Below the pieces are notes generated by a model. It was not told the DNA's origin. It saw only the letters and a program-made list of their open reading frames with translations, and searched no databases. Positions 7,187 to 14,950 of a stretch of 23,697 bases of DNA are shown piece after piece. The translations under genes were made by a program, and so were the position numbers. The first letter of the stretch is position 1. The number at the start of each line of letters is the position of its first letter. The DNA comes from UBA1240 sp045599185 (GTDB lineage: Bacteria > Spirochaetota > Spirochaetia > Treponematales > Treponemataceae): contig JAZRVO010000025.1 in the NCBI GenBank assembly GCA_045599185.1, forward strand, positions 1 through 23,697, read 5' to 3'.

Positions 7187-8020
7187 TCATTCACTTCGCT
7201 TTGCTTTACGCTTTATAAAAATCAACACCGCAACAAAAGAAGTCAGTTCGCCAATCAGCACCCTCGCAATCTGCATTTCGTCAACGCCGGTTGCTGTTAC
7301 AACATGCATAAGGTTTGTAACCACGCAGTTGTTGAAAAAATGGTCGGCAAGGCCAATCCAAATTGTTCCCGAATATTCAAAAAGCAGGCCCCACTTAATG
7401 CCCATCATTGCAGAAAGAATTACATAACCAATGCTCATTCCTATAAAAACCGGCAGGGTCATGTCGCCGTCAAGCAGGCTTCTGAACGGCGTAACCAGGT
7501 GCCAGAGGCCAAACAGCAGAGCAGAAACCAGCAAAGCCGTTTTCCGGCCGTAATCCTGACCAATAAATTTCTGAAAAAAGCCCCGGAAAAGACCTTCTTC
7601 CATCCAGACATTGATTATATTGAAGAAAATGCACATCAAAACAAACTGAATGCCAGTCTGCTTTACCACGTTGCCCGTAAGAGAAAAGCCGGTTACGAAA
7701 AATTCCATGTGTGCCGGATTGCCCTGCATTCTGAAAATCAGAAATTCAATTAAAAACCCTATTGAATAGAACAGGGCGCAGATTCCAAAACCTTTTGCAC
7801 AGTTAACTGCAAATTTTTCCTTTACAAAACCAATTGAACGCCACGTTTGCCCCCACATTTTAAGGCAAACAAAAAGAACGATAATTCCAAAAACCTTGTT
7901 GATGAAACATTCGGCAAAAAAAGTTTCATCGGTGCGAATAAACAGCACTTCAATTGCGTGCACCAGCAGGCACAAAGCGAATATAAAAAGGCTTGCTGCA
8001 ATCTTGTTTTTTCTGAACAT
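7187..8020 (-). CDS. CPBP-family intramembrane glutamic protease
   Basis: Integral membrane protein of 277 residues with the three motifs of the CPBP (CAAX protease / bacteriocin-processing, Rce1-like) family. EE141-142 and R146 are in EEGLFRGFF, H174 is in FGLWHL, and H227 with N231 is in DHFFNN. About seven to eight hydrophobic segments span the chain. Such proteins cleave within or near the membrane, but the natural substrate is unknown here and no bacteriocin gene is adjacent. The start is supported by AAGGAG 7 nt before the ATG. Confidence 0.88.
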   Translation of the reverse strand: MFRKNKIAASLFIFALCLLVHAIEVLFIRTDETFFAECFINKVFGIIVLFVCLKMWGQTWRSIGFVKEKFAVNCAKGFGICALFYSIGFLIEFLIFRMQGNPAHMEFFVTGFSLTGNVVKQTGIQFVLMCIFFNIINVWMEEGLFRGFFQKFIGQDYGRKTALLVSALLFGLWHLVTPFRSLLDGDMTLPVFIGMSIGYVILSAMMGIKWGLLFEYSGTIWIGLADHFFNNCVVTNLMHVVTATGVDEMQIARVLIGELTSFVAVLIFIKRKAKRSE

Positions 8021-8149
8021 GTAAATCTCCTTGCTGCTTCAATATAGCAATTTTTGCCGATAAAAAAAACCCTGCACCAAACAGCACTGCAAGCACATCC
8101 TTAATTCACGCTGAAAATGTGAAAAAAACGGCACTTTTTTGTTTTGCTG

Positions 8150-8168
8150 AAAAATCACCGTGATTTTT
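8150..8168 (-). terminator. Candidate terminator after the small membrane gene
   Basis: Palindrome AAAAATCAC-C-GTGATTTTT just downstream of the stop at 8181 on the minus strand. The stem is short and the U-run is only 5, so it is a weak call. Confidence 0.35.
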
Positions 8169-8180
8169 GGTGTGAAAGTG

Positions 8181-8471
8181 TCACTTTATTTTTTCAATGA
8201 TTTTGAAAAGCACGTAAGCCGACACAACCAGCGGATAAGAAATTAAGCCAAGAAAAAACCTGAAATTATAAAAAGTTATTTTGGGCTTTTCGGTTTCGCC
8301 GTTTTTCATGCCGGAAATAAAGCCGGCAAGGTAAGAACCGTAAATAATCCCCAGCCAAAGAAGGCACAAAGGGAAACTTAAATTTTCAGGAATCTTATTT
8401 TTCAGAAAGATTTGCGTAATCAGAAAGCCCAGCATTCCCAAAACAAAAAAACAGACCAATACTTTTTTCAT
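8181..8471 (-). CDS. Small three-helix membrane protein
   Basis: 96 residues with hydrophobic segments at about 4-22, 33-53 and 71-90, separated by a polar loop (KNGETEKPK). No motif I recognise. GGGG sits 5-6 nt before the ATG. It lies between the protease gene and the toxin-antitoxin module, and there is no evidence for a joint function. Confidence 0.55.
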   Translation of the reverse strand: MKKVLVCFFVLGMLGFLITQIFLKNKIPENLSFPLCLLWLGIIYGSYLAGFISGMKNGETEKPKITFYNFRFFLGLISYPLVVSAYVLFKIIEKIK

Positions 8472-8538
8472 TTTTTCCCCATTTTTCGCTTAAATTCGCC
8501 GGGCGCAAGCTTCAACTGAACCGCAAAAGTTTTGCCTG

Positions 8539-8561
8539 CGCCGCGTTAAAGGCGCGTCAGT
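8539..8561. repeat. 23-bp direct repeat, left copy, flanking the toxIN module
   Basis: 21 of 23 bases match the copy at 9335-9357; the core is CGCCGCGTTAAAGG. Identity stops exactly at both ends. The toxN stop codon (8557-8559) lies within it. Confidence 0.8.
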
Positions 8562-9135
8562 CGATACAATATTCCTTGCATTTTTCTTCCAGCAATTTAA
8601 AATTACAGCAAAACGGAATTATTTTTCCTGTTTTCATCTGCCTGTCATAAAGTTTTGTTGATTTTTGAAGTATCGAATCTAAAATTCCTACGCAAAAAGC
8701 AAATTCTTTATTCATAAGGTTCTTGTAATTTTTAATTTCCGTTGAATCACTCTGGTTTATTATCAAATTTACTTTTGAATAAACACCTTCTTTTACAGGA
8801 AACATTTTTTTCAAATCAATTGCAGAAAGAATATGCTTAACAGTTCCATCAGCGTTTTCTACAAATACTGCTCTTGGCGAAATGGCCGTTCTTGCAGAAT
8901 TTTCAAAAATTAAAAATCTGTCAGATTCAACATTTTTCCATGATTTATGTTTTTCTTTTGCAGAAGTTAACGGAATAACATATTCCATGCCGTTTTGATT
9001 CAATAAAATTCCAAGATAAGGTTTGTTTTCATAATTTGCAGGCTTGTAATAAATTTCAGGGCAAAAAGAATTCATATATTTCAAGTATTCCTGATTTATG
9101 TTTATGAATTGTAAAGATTCTTTTACTGAAAACAT
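8557..9135 (-). CDS. toxN: Type III toxin-antitoxin toxin, ToxN/AbiQ-family endoribonuclease
   Basis: Sequence-specific RNase that is held inactive by its RNA antitoxin; in this family it causes growth arrest or abortive phage infection when released. The 192-residue product has the family pattern in order: FININQEYLKYM at the N-terminus, then NKPYLGILLNQNGMEYVIPLTSAKEKHKSW (residues about 37-66, with the conserved PLTS-x4-H), then IDLKKMFPV, and C-terminal CNFKLLEEK. Known ToxN/AbiQ toxins are about 170-185 residues, so length fits. The strongest support is the upstream DNA, which is exactly the toxI-terminator-toxN layout of type III systems. The ribosome site GAGGT, 7 nt before the ATG, lies directly after the terminator's T-run, so toxin is made only from read-through. 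The whole unit is bounded by direct repeats. Confidence 0.92.
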   Translation of the reverse strand: MFSVKESLQFININQEYLKYMNSFCPEIYYKPANYENKPYLGILLNQNGMEYVIPLTSAKEKHKSWKNVESDRFLIFENSARTAISPRAVFVENADGTVKHILSAIDLKKMFPVKEGVYSKVNLIINQSDSTEIKNYKNLMNKEFAFCVGILDSILQKSTKLYDRQMKTGKIIPFCCNFKLLEEKCKEYCID

Positions 9136-9145
9136 TTATTACCTC

Positions 9146-9176
9146 AAAAAAATAGACTGCCCCAAAAGAGCAGTCT
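9146..9176 (-). terminator. Rho-independent terminator between toxI and toxN
   Basis: A 7-bp stem, AGACTGC/GCAGTCT (9154-9160 with 9170-9176), is followed on the minus strand by A and then seven T (9146-9152). It limits toxin mRNA relative to antitoxin RNA. The toxN ribosome site starts right after the T-run. Confidence 0.88.
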
Positions 9177-9281
9177 TCGTTAAAGTTCATCTCTTTATGG
9201 CTTAAAGCCAAAGGTTAATGGAGACCTTCTTTAAGGTTCATCTCTTTACGGATTAAAACCGCTGGTTAATGGAGACCATCT
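9146..9281 (-). ncRNA. toxI: ToxI antitoxin RNA with two 51-nt tandem repeats
   Basis: Two tandem 51-nt units on the minus strand: unit 1 from 9277 to 9227 and unit 2 from 9226 to 9176. Both begin GGTCTCCATTAACC and share AAAGAGATGAAC. Between these blocks the units differ, but each can form a hairpin, CGG...CCG in unit 1 and TGGC...GCCA in unit 2; the outer pair changes from C-G to U-A in compensation. The array begins within a few bases of the predicted transcription start and ends in a terminator. In known systems the toxin cuts the array into single pseudoknot units that inhibit it. Two full repeats are fewer than in the plasmid ToxIN system, as in some other type III families. The ends given are inferred from promoter and terminator. 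Confidence 0.88.
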
Positions 9282-9287
9282 ACATAA

Positions 9288-9316
9288 AATATAGGTAAAT
9301 TTTTCTCAAAGGTCAA
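9288..9316 (-). promoter_or_regulatory. toxI-toxN promoter
   Basis: TTGACC (9311-9316), 17-bp spacer, TATATT (9288-9293). The predicted start at about 9281 is just upstream of the first toxI unit at 9277. Confidence 0.75.
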
Positions 9317-9334
9317 GTTTTTATTCTTTCAATT

Positions 9335-9357
9335 CGCCGCGTTAAAGGTGTGTCAGT
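9335..9357. repeat. 23-bp direct repeat, right copy, flanking the toxIN module
   Basis: Matches 8539-8561 at 21 of 23 bases. It covers the last codons and stop (9342-9344) of the YcxB-like gene. The 773 bp between the copies contain the entire toxin-antitoxin module, including its promoter. Confidence 0.8.
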
Positions 9358-9854
9358 TTTTTTTCTGCCAATTTGCTTTTTACAAAAGCGGAAAAATCTG
9401 CTTCGTTTCCGTTCGTGCAGCTTCCTTTGGGAATTACGTAAGAGCGGAATTTTGACAGGTAAACAAAATAGTAAGATTTGTCCTGCTCAAATTTCTGTAT
9501 CATGTTCCAGCTGTATGTTTGCGAAGATTCAAAATTTTCTTCTTTTTTTGTTTTTACCTCAATTTGCGAATCGGAAAATAAAATGTTCACTTTCTGGTTC
9601 AGGAACTGGCTGTTATTTTTTTTAACGTTTCTTTTGAAAATTCGGTTTATCACAAAAGATATAAGGTAAAAAAGCAAAATAGCCAGAACTGCCGCTGTCA
9701 GCTGGGAATAATCTTTTGTCTTAAAGAATTTTACCCAGTATTCCAAAGTACCAATCAACGGCACAACAACAAGCAACAGGAAAAAATACTTTTTCAGCAT
9801 TTTTCTGCCGGCAAATGCAACGGATGCGTCCAATGTATATTCAAATTCAAACAT
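9342..9854 (-). CDS. YcxB-like membrane protein
   Basis: 170 residues. A short N-terminal beta hairpin (MFEFEYTLD) is followed by two membrane helices at about 23-40 and 52-72. A cytoplasmic beta-rich C-terminal domain has the YcxB pattern: a W followed by IQKFEQDKSYYFVYLSK and VIPKGS. The function of the family is unknown. AAGGAG lies 7 nt before the ATG. Its final codons form one of the two direct repeats around the toxin module, so its 3' end may have been the insertion target. The reading frame remains intact. Confidence 0.65.
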   Translation of the reverse strand: MFEFEYTLDASVAFAGRKMLKKYFFLLLVVVPLIGTLEYWVKFFKTKDYSQLTAAVLAILLFYLISFVINRIFKRNVKKNNSQFLNQKVNILFSDSQIEVKTKKEENFESSQTYSWNMIQKFEQDKSYYFVYLSKFRSYVIPKGSCTNGNEADFSAFVKSKLAEKKLTHL

Positions 9855-10145
9855 AAAATCTCCTTATTCGTTCACTTTTTGCAAGCGCAAACTGCACGCA
9901 AACTTGCAACAGCGGAACCACGTACCGCCGTCAAGCGCGCCGTACAGCGGCAAAACCATTTTAACATAAAATTAACGGTGATTTTAACCGGCAAATTTGC
10001 AAAAATCCTGTTCTTCCATTAGTATGAACCAGACAGAACAAAGGCTGTGCGGCATTAGCAGAAATTGCAAAAATTGCAGGTAATTTTCAGGTAAATTGCA
10101 GTTTTTAAGGCGGCGCGCGCAGCCTGTACCTATGCGGGCTTTAAC

Positions 10146-11495
10146 ATGAAATCAAAATCATTCATCAAAAATCTTTTCACAATTGCGTTTCCCATCATCC
10201 TTCAGGATTTTCTTTCTTCGTTTGTGAACATGCTGGACACGGTAATGGTTGGCCAGCTTGGCGCCGTTGACATTGCGGCGGTTGGTCTTGGCAACCAGCT
10301 TTTTTTCATCATGAGCCTTGGCGTTTTTGGAATTGCTTCCGGCGGCCAGATTTTCATTGCCCAGTACTGGGGCAAAAAAGACATTGATAAAATTCACAAA
10401 ACCACCGGCATGATGCTGGGGCTTTCCATGACTTTCACGGTGCTGTTTGCGCTGGTAAGCATCTGTTTTCCGCAAAAGTGCCTTGCCATTTATTCAGACG
10501 ACGCAGAAGTTATACGCCGCGGTGCAGAATACCTGCGCGTTGTTGCGCCAAGCTACATTTTTTTCGGCATTAACGTTTCTTTTGCAGCTTCGGCACGCAG
10601 TGTTGAACACTTAAAGCTTCCTGCCGCGGCTACAATTACTTCCGTTTTGCTGAACGCGCTGCTTAATTACCTTTTCATTTTTGGCGTAAACGTTGGCGGC
10701 GTACAGATTATTCAGCCCCACGGTATTATTGGCGCAGGCATTGCAACCGTAATTTCGCGCATTGTAGAAGCCGGCATTGTTGCAGGCGGTTCTTACTTAA
10801 AAAAATACGTTACCGCCGCGCCGCTTAAAGAATACGTGGTAAAAGACAGAAAGTTCCTGCTGCATTATGCAAAAATCAGCCTGCCGGTTCTGGCAAACGA
10901 ACTGCTTTGGGGCAGCGGAATTTCCATGCAGTCTTCAATTTTTGCCCACAGCGGCACACTGGTAATTGCAGCCTTTAACATTATGAACAGTATTTCCAAC
11001 CTGGTTTATCCTATATGTCTTGGCTGCGGCAACGCAACCGCCATTATTATTGGCAAAACCATTGGCGAAGGCCGTACCGAAGAAGCAAAAATACTTGCCA
11101 GAAAGCAGTGCGCGTTTATTGCGGCAATGGCTTTCTGCCTTGGGTTCGTAATAATGCCTATGTCAAAAATCATGCCTTATATTTTTAAGGTTGAAGCAGA
11201 AGTGCTTTCCATGGCTTCGGTTTTTATTGTAATGCGCGGCTTAATGTTTTCTTTCGACGCTTTCAACATGACTTCCGTTGTCGGCGTTTTCCGTTCCGGC
11301 GGCGATACGCTTTTTGCAATGCTGATGGATGTAGGTTTTCTGTGGCTGCTGGCTCTTCCATTGGGCTGGATGGCGGTTTCCCTGTGGCATCTTCCGTTTT
11401 GGGCGGTTTACCTTTGCATTTTAACTGAACCAGTATGCAAGGCCGCCGTAGGCGTAATTCGTTTAACCAGCAACAAATGGCTAAGAACTTTATAG
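10146..11495 (+). CDS. MATE-family multidrug/cation exporter
   Basis: Inner-membrane antiporter that exports cationic compounds using a Na+ or H+ gradient. The 449-residue chain contains two related MatE halves of six helices each. The first begins IAFPIILQDFLSSFVNMLDTVMVGQLG, a classical MATE start, with VGLGNQLFFI and GGQIFIAQYWGKKD following. The second has NELLWGSG... and ATAIIIGKTIGEG. Length is normal. The substrate is not predictable. The start has no strong Shine-Dalgarno sequence and I could not define a promoter confidently in the 290 bp upstream. The gene stands alone on the plus strand. Confidence 0.93.
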   Translation: MKSKSFIKNLFTIAFPIILQDFLSSFVNMLDTVMVGQLGAVDIAAVGLGNQLFFIMSLGVFGIASGGQIFIAQYWGKKDIDKIHKTTGMMLGLSMTFTVLFALVSICFPQKCLAIYSDDAEVIRRGAEYLRVVAPSYIFFGINVSFAASARSVEHLKLPAAATITSVLLNALLNYLFIFGVNVGGVQIIQPHGIIGAGIATVISRIVEAGIVAGGSYLKKYVTAAPLKEYVVKDRKFLLHYAKISLPVLANELLWGSGISMQSSIFAHSGTLVIAAFNIMNSISNLVYPICLGCGNATAIIIGKTIGEGRTEEAKILARKQCAFIAAMAFCLGFVIMPMSKIMPYIFKVEAEVLSMASVFIVMRGLMFSFDAFNMTSVVGVFRSGGDTLFAMLMDVGFLWLLALPLGWMAVSLWHLPFWAVYLCILTEPVCKAAVGVIRLTSNKWLRTL

Positions 11496-11673
11496 CCGGG
11501 GCTGAATATTTAGTTTGAAAAAAAATCAAAACGCAACCGCCAGTACAGTCCCTTCCACGAAAAAAAAAACGTTGCCCGAAGCTGCGCTGTAAATACGCCT
11601 TTTCAGTTTTTCATGCTTATTTAAATGAAGGAATTATAAGTTTTTGGGCGCGTCTTTAAAAACCGGCACTAAA

Positions 11674-11702
11674 TTGACTATAAAAGCTTTATCAATTAAA
11701 CT
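11674..11702 (+). promoter_or_regulatory. Promoter of the membrane protein gene at 11709
   Basis: TTGACT (11674-11679), 17-bp spacer, TAAACT (11697-11702). Only 6 nt separate the -10 from the ATG and no ribosome site is present. Confidence 0.6.
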
Positions 11703-11708
11703 TTTGCC

Positions 11709-12491
11709 ATGATTTGGTTTTATCTTAAAAAGAATTTTTGCGATGCATGGGACAACCTTCTTTCGATGGTTCTGTACAATTTGGTTGCTATGGCACTGTT
11801 TTTTGGTGCCTATTTTTTTGCCAAAGGTCTTCTGGATTTTCCGCTTGTTTCAATGCTTACGGGCGTGTTTTTCATTCTTCTGCTGATTGTTTACCTGTTT
11901 GCCGTGAACAAAACCATGGCAAAATATGCGGATTTTAAATACGTTTCTTTTAAGGAAACTTTGCTGGAATTGCCTTCCGTAATAAAAGACGCCCTGCTTT
12001 TTACTGCGCTGATTGCTGCTTTGGTATTTTTGGGCTATGTGGGCATTCCGTTTTATCTGCGTCTGGGCGGTTTAATGGGAATTTTTCTTGCATCGGTGGT
12101 TTTCTGGCTGCTGCTGATTGCGGTGCTTTCGCTGCAATGGTTCATGCCGATAAAATCCCAGCTAAACGACCCGTTCGTTAAAGCCGTTAAAAAGTGTTTT
12201 CTGGTATTTTTCGACAACGCCGGTTTTTCAATTTTCATGCTGATTTTTGCAGTGATTCTTACTGTTATTTCCCTTTTTACCGGAACAATTTTGCCGGGCG
12301 TTTCCGGCGTTATTCTTGCTTACAACAATGCGTTCAGGCTGCGCCTTTACAAGTACGACTGGATGGACGAACACAAGAATATTCCGGCCAAACAGGCACG
12401 AAAACAGATTCCGTGGGCTGAGCTGCTGGAAGAAGATAACGACACTTTAGGCCCGCGCGACCTGAAAAGCATGATTTTTCCGTGGAAGTAA
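11709..12491 (+). CDS. Six-helix integral membrane protein, unknown function
   Basis: 260 residues. Hydrophobic segments lie at about 17-42, 45-66, 92-112, 117-142 and 172-200, with a further weaker helix. The soluble ends include a start KKNFCDAWDNLLSMVLYNL and a charged C-terminus ending GPRDLKSMIFPWK. The pattern of a long first helix after 'AWDNL' recalls DUF624-like permease-associated proteins, but I cannot assign it to a family. No adjacent partner gene. Probably leaderless (see promoter). A triplicate repeat follows immediately. Confidence 0.7.
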   Translation: MIWFYLKKNFCDAWDNLLSMVLYNLVAMALFFGAYFFAKGLLDFPLVSMLTGVFFILLLIVYLFAVNKTMAKYADFKYVSFKETLLELPSVIKDALLFTALIAALVFLGYVGIPFYLRLGGLMGIFLASVVFWLLLIAVLSLQWFMPIKSQLNDPFVKAVKKCFLVFFDNAGFSIFMLIFAVILTVISLFTGTILPGVSGVILAYNNAFRLRLYKYDWMDEHKNIPAKQARKQIPWAELLEEDNDTLGPRDLKSMIFPWK

Positions 12492-12494
12492 ATG

Positions 12495-12750
12495 CGCTAC
12501 ACTAATTGTCTCTAACTGGCAATTGGTGTTGGCGCATTTCCCTAGTTTTGCGCAGCAAAACTAGGTGCCATTTTTCTTGAATAATAGAATACGCTATTTT
12601 GTTTGTCTCTAACTGCCGATTGGTGTTGGCGCGTTTCCCTTGTTTTGCGCAGCAAAACTAGGCCCCTTTTTTGAAAAATAATGTGCGCTACTTGCGTTGC
12701 TTCTATCTGCCGATTGGTGTTGGCGCATTTCCCTAGTTATTCTTTTATTT
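12495..12750. repeat. Triplicate tandem repeat of about 95 bp with hairpins
   Basis: Three units start with cgcta at 12495, 12592 and 12686 (periods 97 and 94). Shared blocks are TTGTCTCTAACT (altered in unit 3) and CGATTGGTGTTGGCGC. Units 1 and 2 end in hairpins: CCTAGTTTTGC-gca-GCAAAACTAGG at 12541-12565 (perfect 11-bp stem) and a near-perfect one at 12638-12662. Unit 3 is cut off in the hairpin's left arm, where the HAD gene's stop codon lies. It sits between two convergent genes, so the hairpins may act as transcription stops. Confidence 0.85.
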
Positions 12751-13600
12751 CTGCTTTCTGGCGGTGCTGTTTTAGGAGGATGTCGAATTCGTGGTCTTTC
12801 TGCATTTTGTCTAAAATTGTGGTTACCACTTTGTACAATTCGCTGCCCTGACTGTAATTGGCACTGCACACAAAATTAACCCGGTTGTCCAGAATAAGTT
12901 TGTGCGCGCGTTTCTGCCTTTCACTGCTACCGCTGTACACCGCAATTGAATAACCGCCGTTCTGCTTTACCATTTTCATGCACGGAATGTCGGTTTCACC
13001 GTCGCCAAAATAAATCATCCGCTTAAACGGAATCGGCCGGTCTTCTTCGGCAACATATTCGTTAATCCGCTTGTCGTCCCTAACCTCTTTTATGCCCTTG
13101 TTGATTTTAAAAATAAACTGGGTTTTTGAAGTATAGTCGATTGCAACAGCGGGCCATTCTGCCGCGCCATTTTCGTCATAAATGAATGAACAGGCGTAAA
13201 TCTGTTCAAATTCGCCGGCAATTTTTGTACCTTCAATCATTTCCTTTAAGCCCGAAGAATTGATGAAGTGCTTAATGTTAAGACCAATGCTTTTGCCGTA
13301 AGCATTTATGGTTTTAAACCAGCTTTCCACGCCTTCAAAAAGTTCAACGCTTTGACCAAACTGCATGAACTGGTCTTTCGTAATTTTTATTCCCCGGTAT
13401 CTGGCTTCTTTCAGCATGGTTGCCATGTAGCACAAAATGCCGCTGGCATCGTTTTTTTCAGAAAGTTTCTGACATTTTGCCCAGAATTCTTCATTCGTCA
13501 TCTGCAAATCTTTAATGAAACTAAATTCCTGCATATTGCCCGGTGCTAAAGTTCCGTCAAAATCATAAATCAAAGCTACGTCAACAAGTTTTTCTGCCAT
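12737..13600 (-). CDS. HAD-superfamily phosphatase
   Basis: Cytoplasmic haloacid-dehalogenase-fold hydrolase of 287 residues. Motif I is Y-D13-F-D15-GTLAP near the N-terminus; the first Asp would be the nucleophile. Motif II is INSSG, a Lys-containing motif III lies in the ERQKRAHK or RPIPFKR region, and motif IV is FGDGETDIPCMK. The helical insert after motif I (residues about 20-100) is a C1-type cap. The substrate is not predictable; the family includes phosphoserine and sugar phosphatases. The start at 13600 is preferred because AAAGGAAAG precedes it; the in-frame start 10 codons earlier lacks this. The 3' end lies in the third unit of the tandem repeat, so its last codons may have been altered by repeat insertion. 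Confidence 0.85.
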   Translation of the reverse strand: MAEKLVDVALIYDFDGTLAPGNMQEFSFIKDLQMTNEEFWAKCQKLSEKNDASGILCYMATMLKEARYRGIKITKDQFMQFGQSVELFEGVESWFKTINAYGKSIGLNIKHFINSSGLKEMIEGTKIAGEFEQIYACSFIYDENGAAEWPAVAIDYTSKTQFIFKINKGIKEVRDDKRINEYVAEEDRPIPFKRMIYFGDGETDIPCMKMVKQNGGYSIAVYSGSSERQKRAHKLILDNRVNFVCSANYSQGSELYKVVTTILDKMQKDHEFDILLKQHRQKAEIKE

Positions 13601-13758
13601 TTTCTTTCCTTTGTAAAAACATAGTAACACAAAGTTGAAAATTAAAAGAGGTTTAAACCCGTTTTTTTAAAAGTGAATGCCGGTTTTTACAGAATGTTAT
13701 AAAAAACCGAACTTTCCGCAGTAACTGCCACTAAAAAACGCCCTTCCTTAAGCTGCAC

Positions 13759-13787
13759 TTTACATAAATATTCAGTTAACATAAAAT
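13759..13787 (+). promoter_or_regulatory. rfbB promoter
   Basis: TTTACA (13759-13764), 17-bp spacer, TAAAAT (13782-13787), then 7 nt to the ATG at 13795. No Shine-Dalgarno sequence. Confidence 0.6.
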
Positions 13788-13794
13788 AAAACCC

Positions 13795-14898
13795 ATGACA
13801 CGCAGCTTAAAAAATATTTTAGTAACAGGCGGCGCAGGTTTTATCGGCGCCAACTTCATTCACTATGTTTTCAACAAAACCGATTTTTCTGGCACAATCG
13901 TAAATCTTGATGCCCTTACCTATTGCGGCAATCTGGAAAGCCTTGCAGACATTGAAGCAAAATACGGTGTTTCTGCCGGTGGCAATGCCCGCTACTTTTT
14001 TGAAAAAGCCGACATTTGCGACCGCAGTGCCGTTGATGCAATTTTGGAAAAATACCAGATTGATACAATCGTTCACTTTGCAGCCGAAAGTCACGTAGAC
14101 CGTTCAATTTTAGGGCCGGAAGCCTTTGCCAAAACCAACGTTATGGGAACTTTCACCCTTCTGGATGCTGCAAAAAATTACTGGAAAGCCGAAGACGGAA
14201 CAATTCCGCAGAATTTTCTGTTTCACCACGTTAGCACCGACGAAGTTTACGGCAGCCTTGGCGAAACCGGCTATTTTTGCGAAACCACGCCGTATGACCC
14301 GCGCAGCCCTTATTCTGCAAGCAAGGCTTCCAGCGACCACATGGTAATGGCATATTTCCACACTTTCGGGCTGCCAATTACCCTTTCAAACTGTTCAAAT
14401 AACTACGGTCCGTACCAGTTCCCGGAAAAACTCATTCCGCTGATGATTCTGAACATTAAGGGTGGCAAAAACCTGCCCGTTTACGGCGACGGAAAAAATA
14501 TCCGCGACTGGCTTTTTGTTGAAGACCACAACAGTGCCGTATGGACGATTATGAACAAGGGCACCACCGGCGAAAAATACAACATTGGCGGCGAAAACGA
14601 ATGGGAAAACATTCGCCTGCTTGAAAAGCTGATGGAAATTGTGGCCGAAGAACTGAAAATGAACCTTGACGACGTTAAAAAAACCGTTGTCCACGTAAAA
14701 GACCGCCCGGGGCACGACAGGCGCTATGCAATTGATTGCAGCAAGCTGAAAAGCAAGCTCGGCTGGAAACAGTCGGTAACCTTTGAAGAAGGCCTGCGCC
14801 AAACCGTAAAATGGTATCTTTCCAGCACGGACTGGGTAAACCACGTGCAAAGCGGCGAATACACAAAATGGATTGATAAAAACTACAGCGCAAGGTAG
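13795..14898 (+). CDS. rfbB: dTDP-glucose 4,6-dehydratase
   Basis: Converts dTDP-glucose to dTDP-4-keto-6-deoxyglucose, the second step towards dTDP-rhamnose and other deoxysugars of surface glycans. The 367-residue protein is an extended short-chain dehydrogenase. It has the NAD-binding GGAGFIG (12-18), the dehydratase triad T148-D149-E150 in STDEVYGSLG, Y173-SAS-K177 as catalytic Tyr/Lys, SNNYGPYQFPEKLIPLM, and DWLFVEDH, all typical of RfbB/RmlB. It is a single gene with its own promoter and terminator; rfbA, rfbC and rfbD are not adjacent, which is unusual compared with common rml operons. Confidence 0.96.
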   Translation: MTRSLKNILVTGGAGFIGANFIHYVFNKTDFSGTIVNLDALTYCGNLESLADIEAKYGVSAGGNARYFFEKADICDRSAVDAILEKYQIDTIVHFAAESHVDRSILGPEAFAKTNVMGTFTLLDAAKNYWKAEDGTIPQNFLFHHVSTDEVYGSLGETGYFCETTPYDPRSPYSASKASSDHMVMAYFHTFGLPITLSNCSNNYGPYQFPEKLIPLMILNIKGGKNLPVYGDGKNIRDWLFVEDHNSAVWTIMNKGTTGEKYNIGGENEWENIRLLEKLMEIVAEELKMNLDDVKKTVVHVKDRPGHDRRYAIDCSKLKSKLGWKQSVTFEEGLRQTVKWYLSSTDWVNHVQSGEYTKWIDKNYSAR

Positions 14899-14950
14899 TT
14901 TTACAGGCTTCAAAACGCAGTTTATGCACGCTGCGCCCCAAACCTTGAAA

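Noticed and set aside
6981..7190. Minus-strand 69-codon frame in the GC-rich gap
   Set aside because: Composition follows palindromes and a repeat copy; no ribosome site and no protein-like pattern.
7064..7753. Plus-strand frame across the gap and the protease gene
   Set aside because: Mostly antisense to the CPBP protease and of unnatural Cys/His/Trp composition.
9176..9277. CRISPR-like array
   Set aside because: Only two units with no unique spacers; the context of terminator and ToxN-like gene identifies them as toxI repeats.
8539..9357. Integron cassette with attC sites
   Set aside because: The GTTAAAG core does not match GTTRRRY at its last base, the 23-bp repeats are shorter than attC sites, they lack the paired R/L boxes, and no integrase is visible.
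12495..12750. Insertion sequence remnants
   Set aside because: No transposase fragment or terminal inverted repeats; the three-unit tandem structure fits a repeat array.
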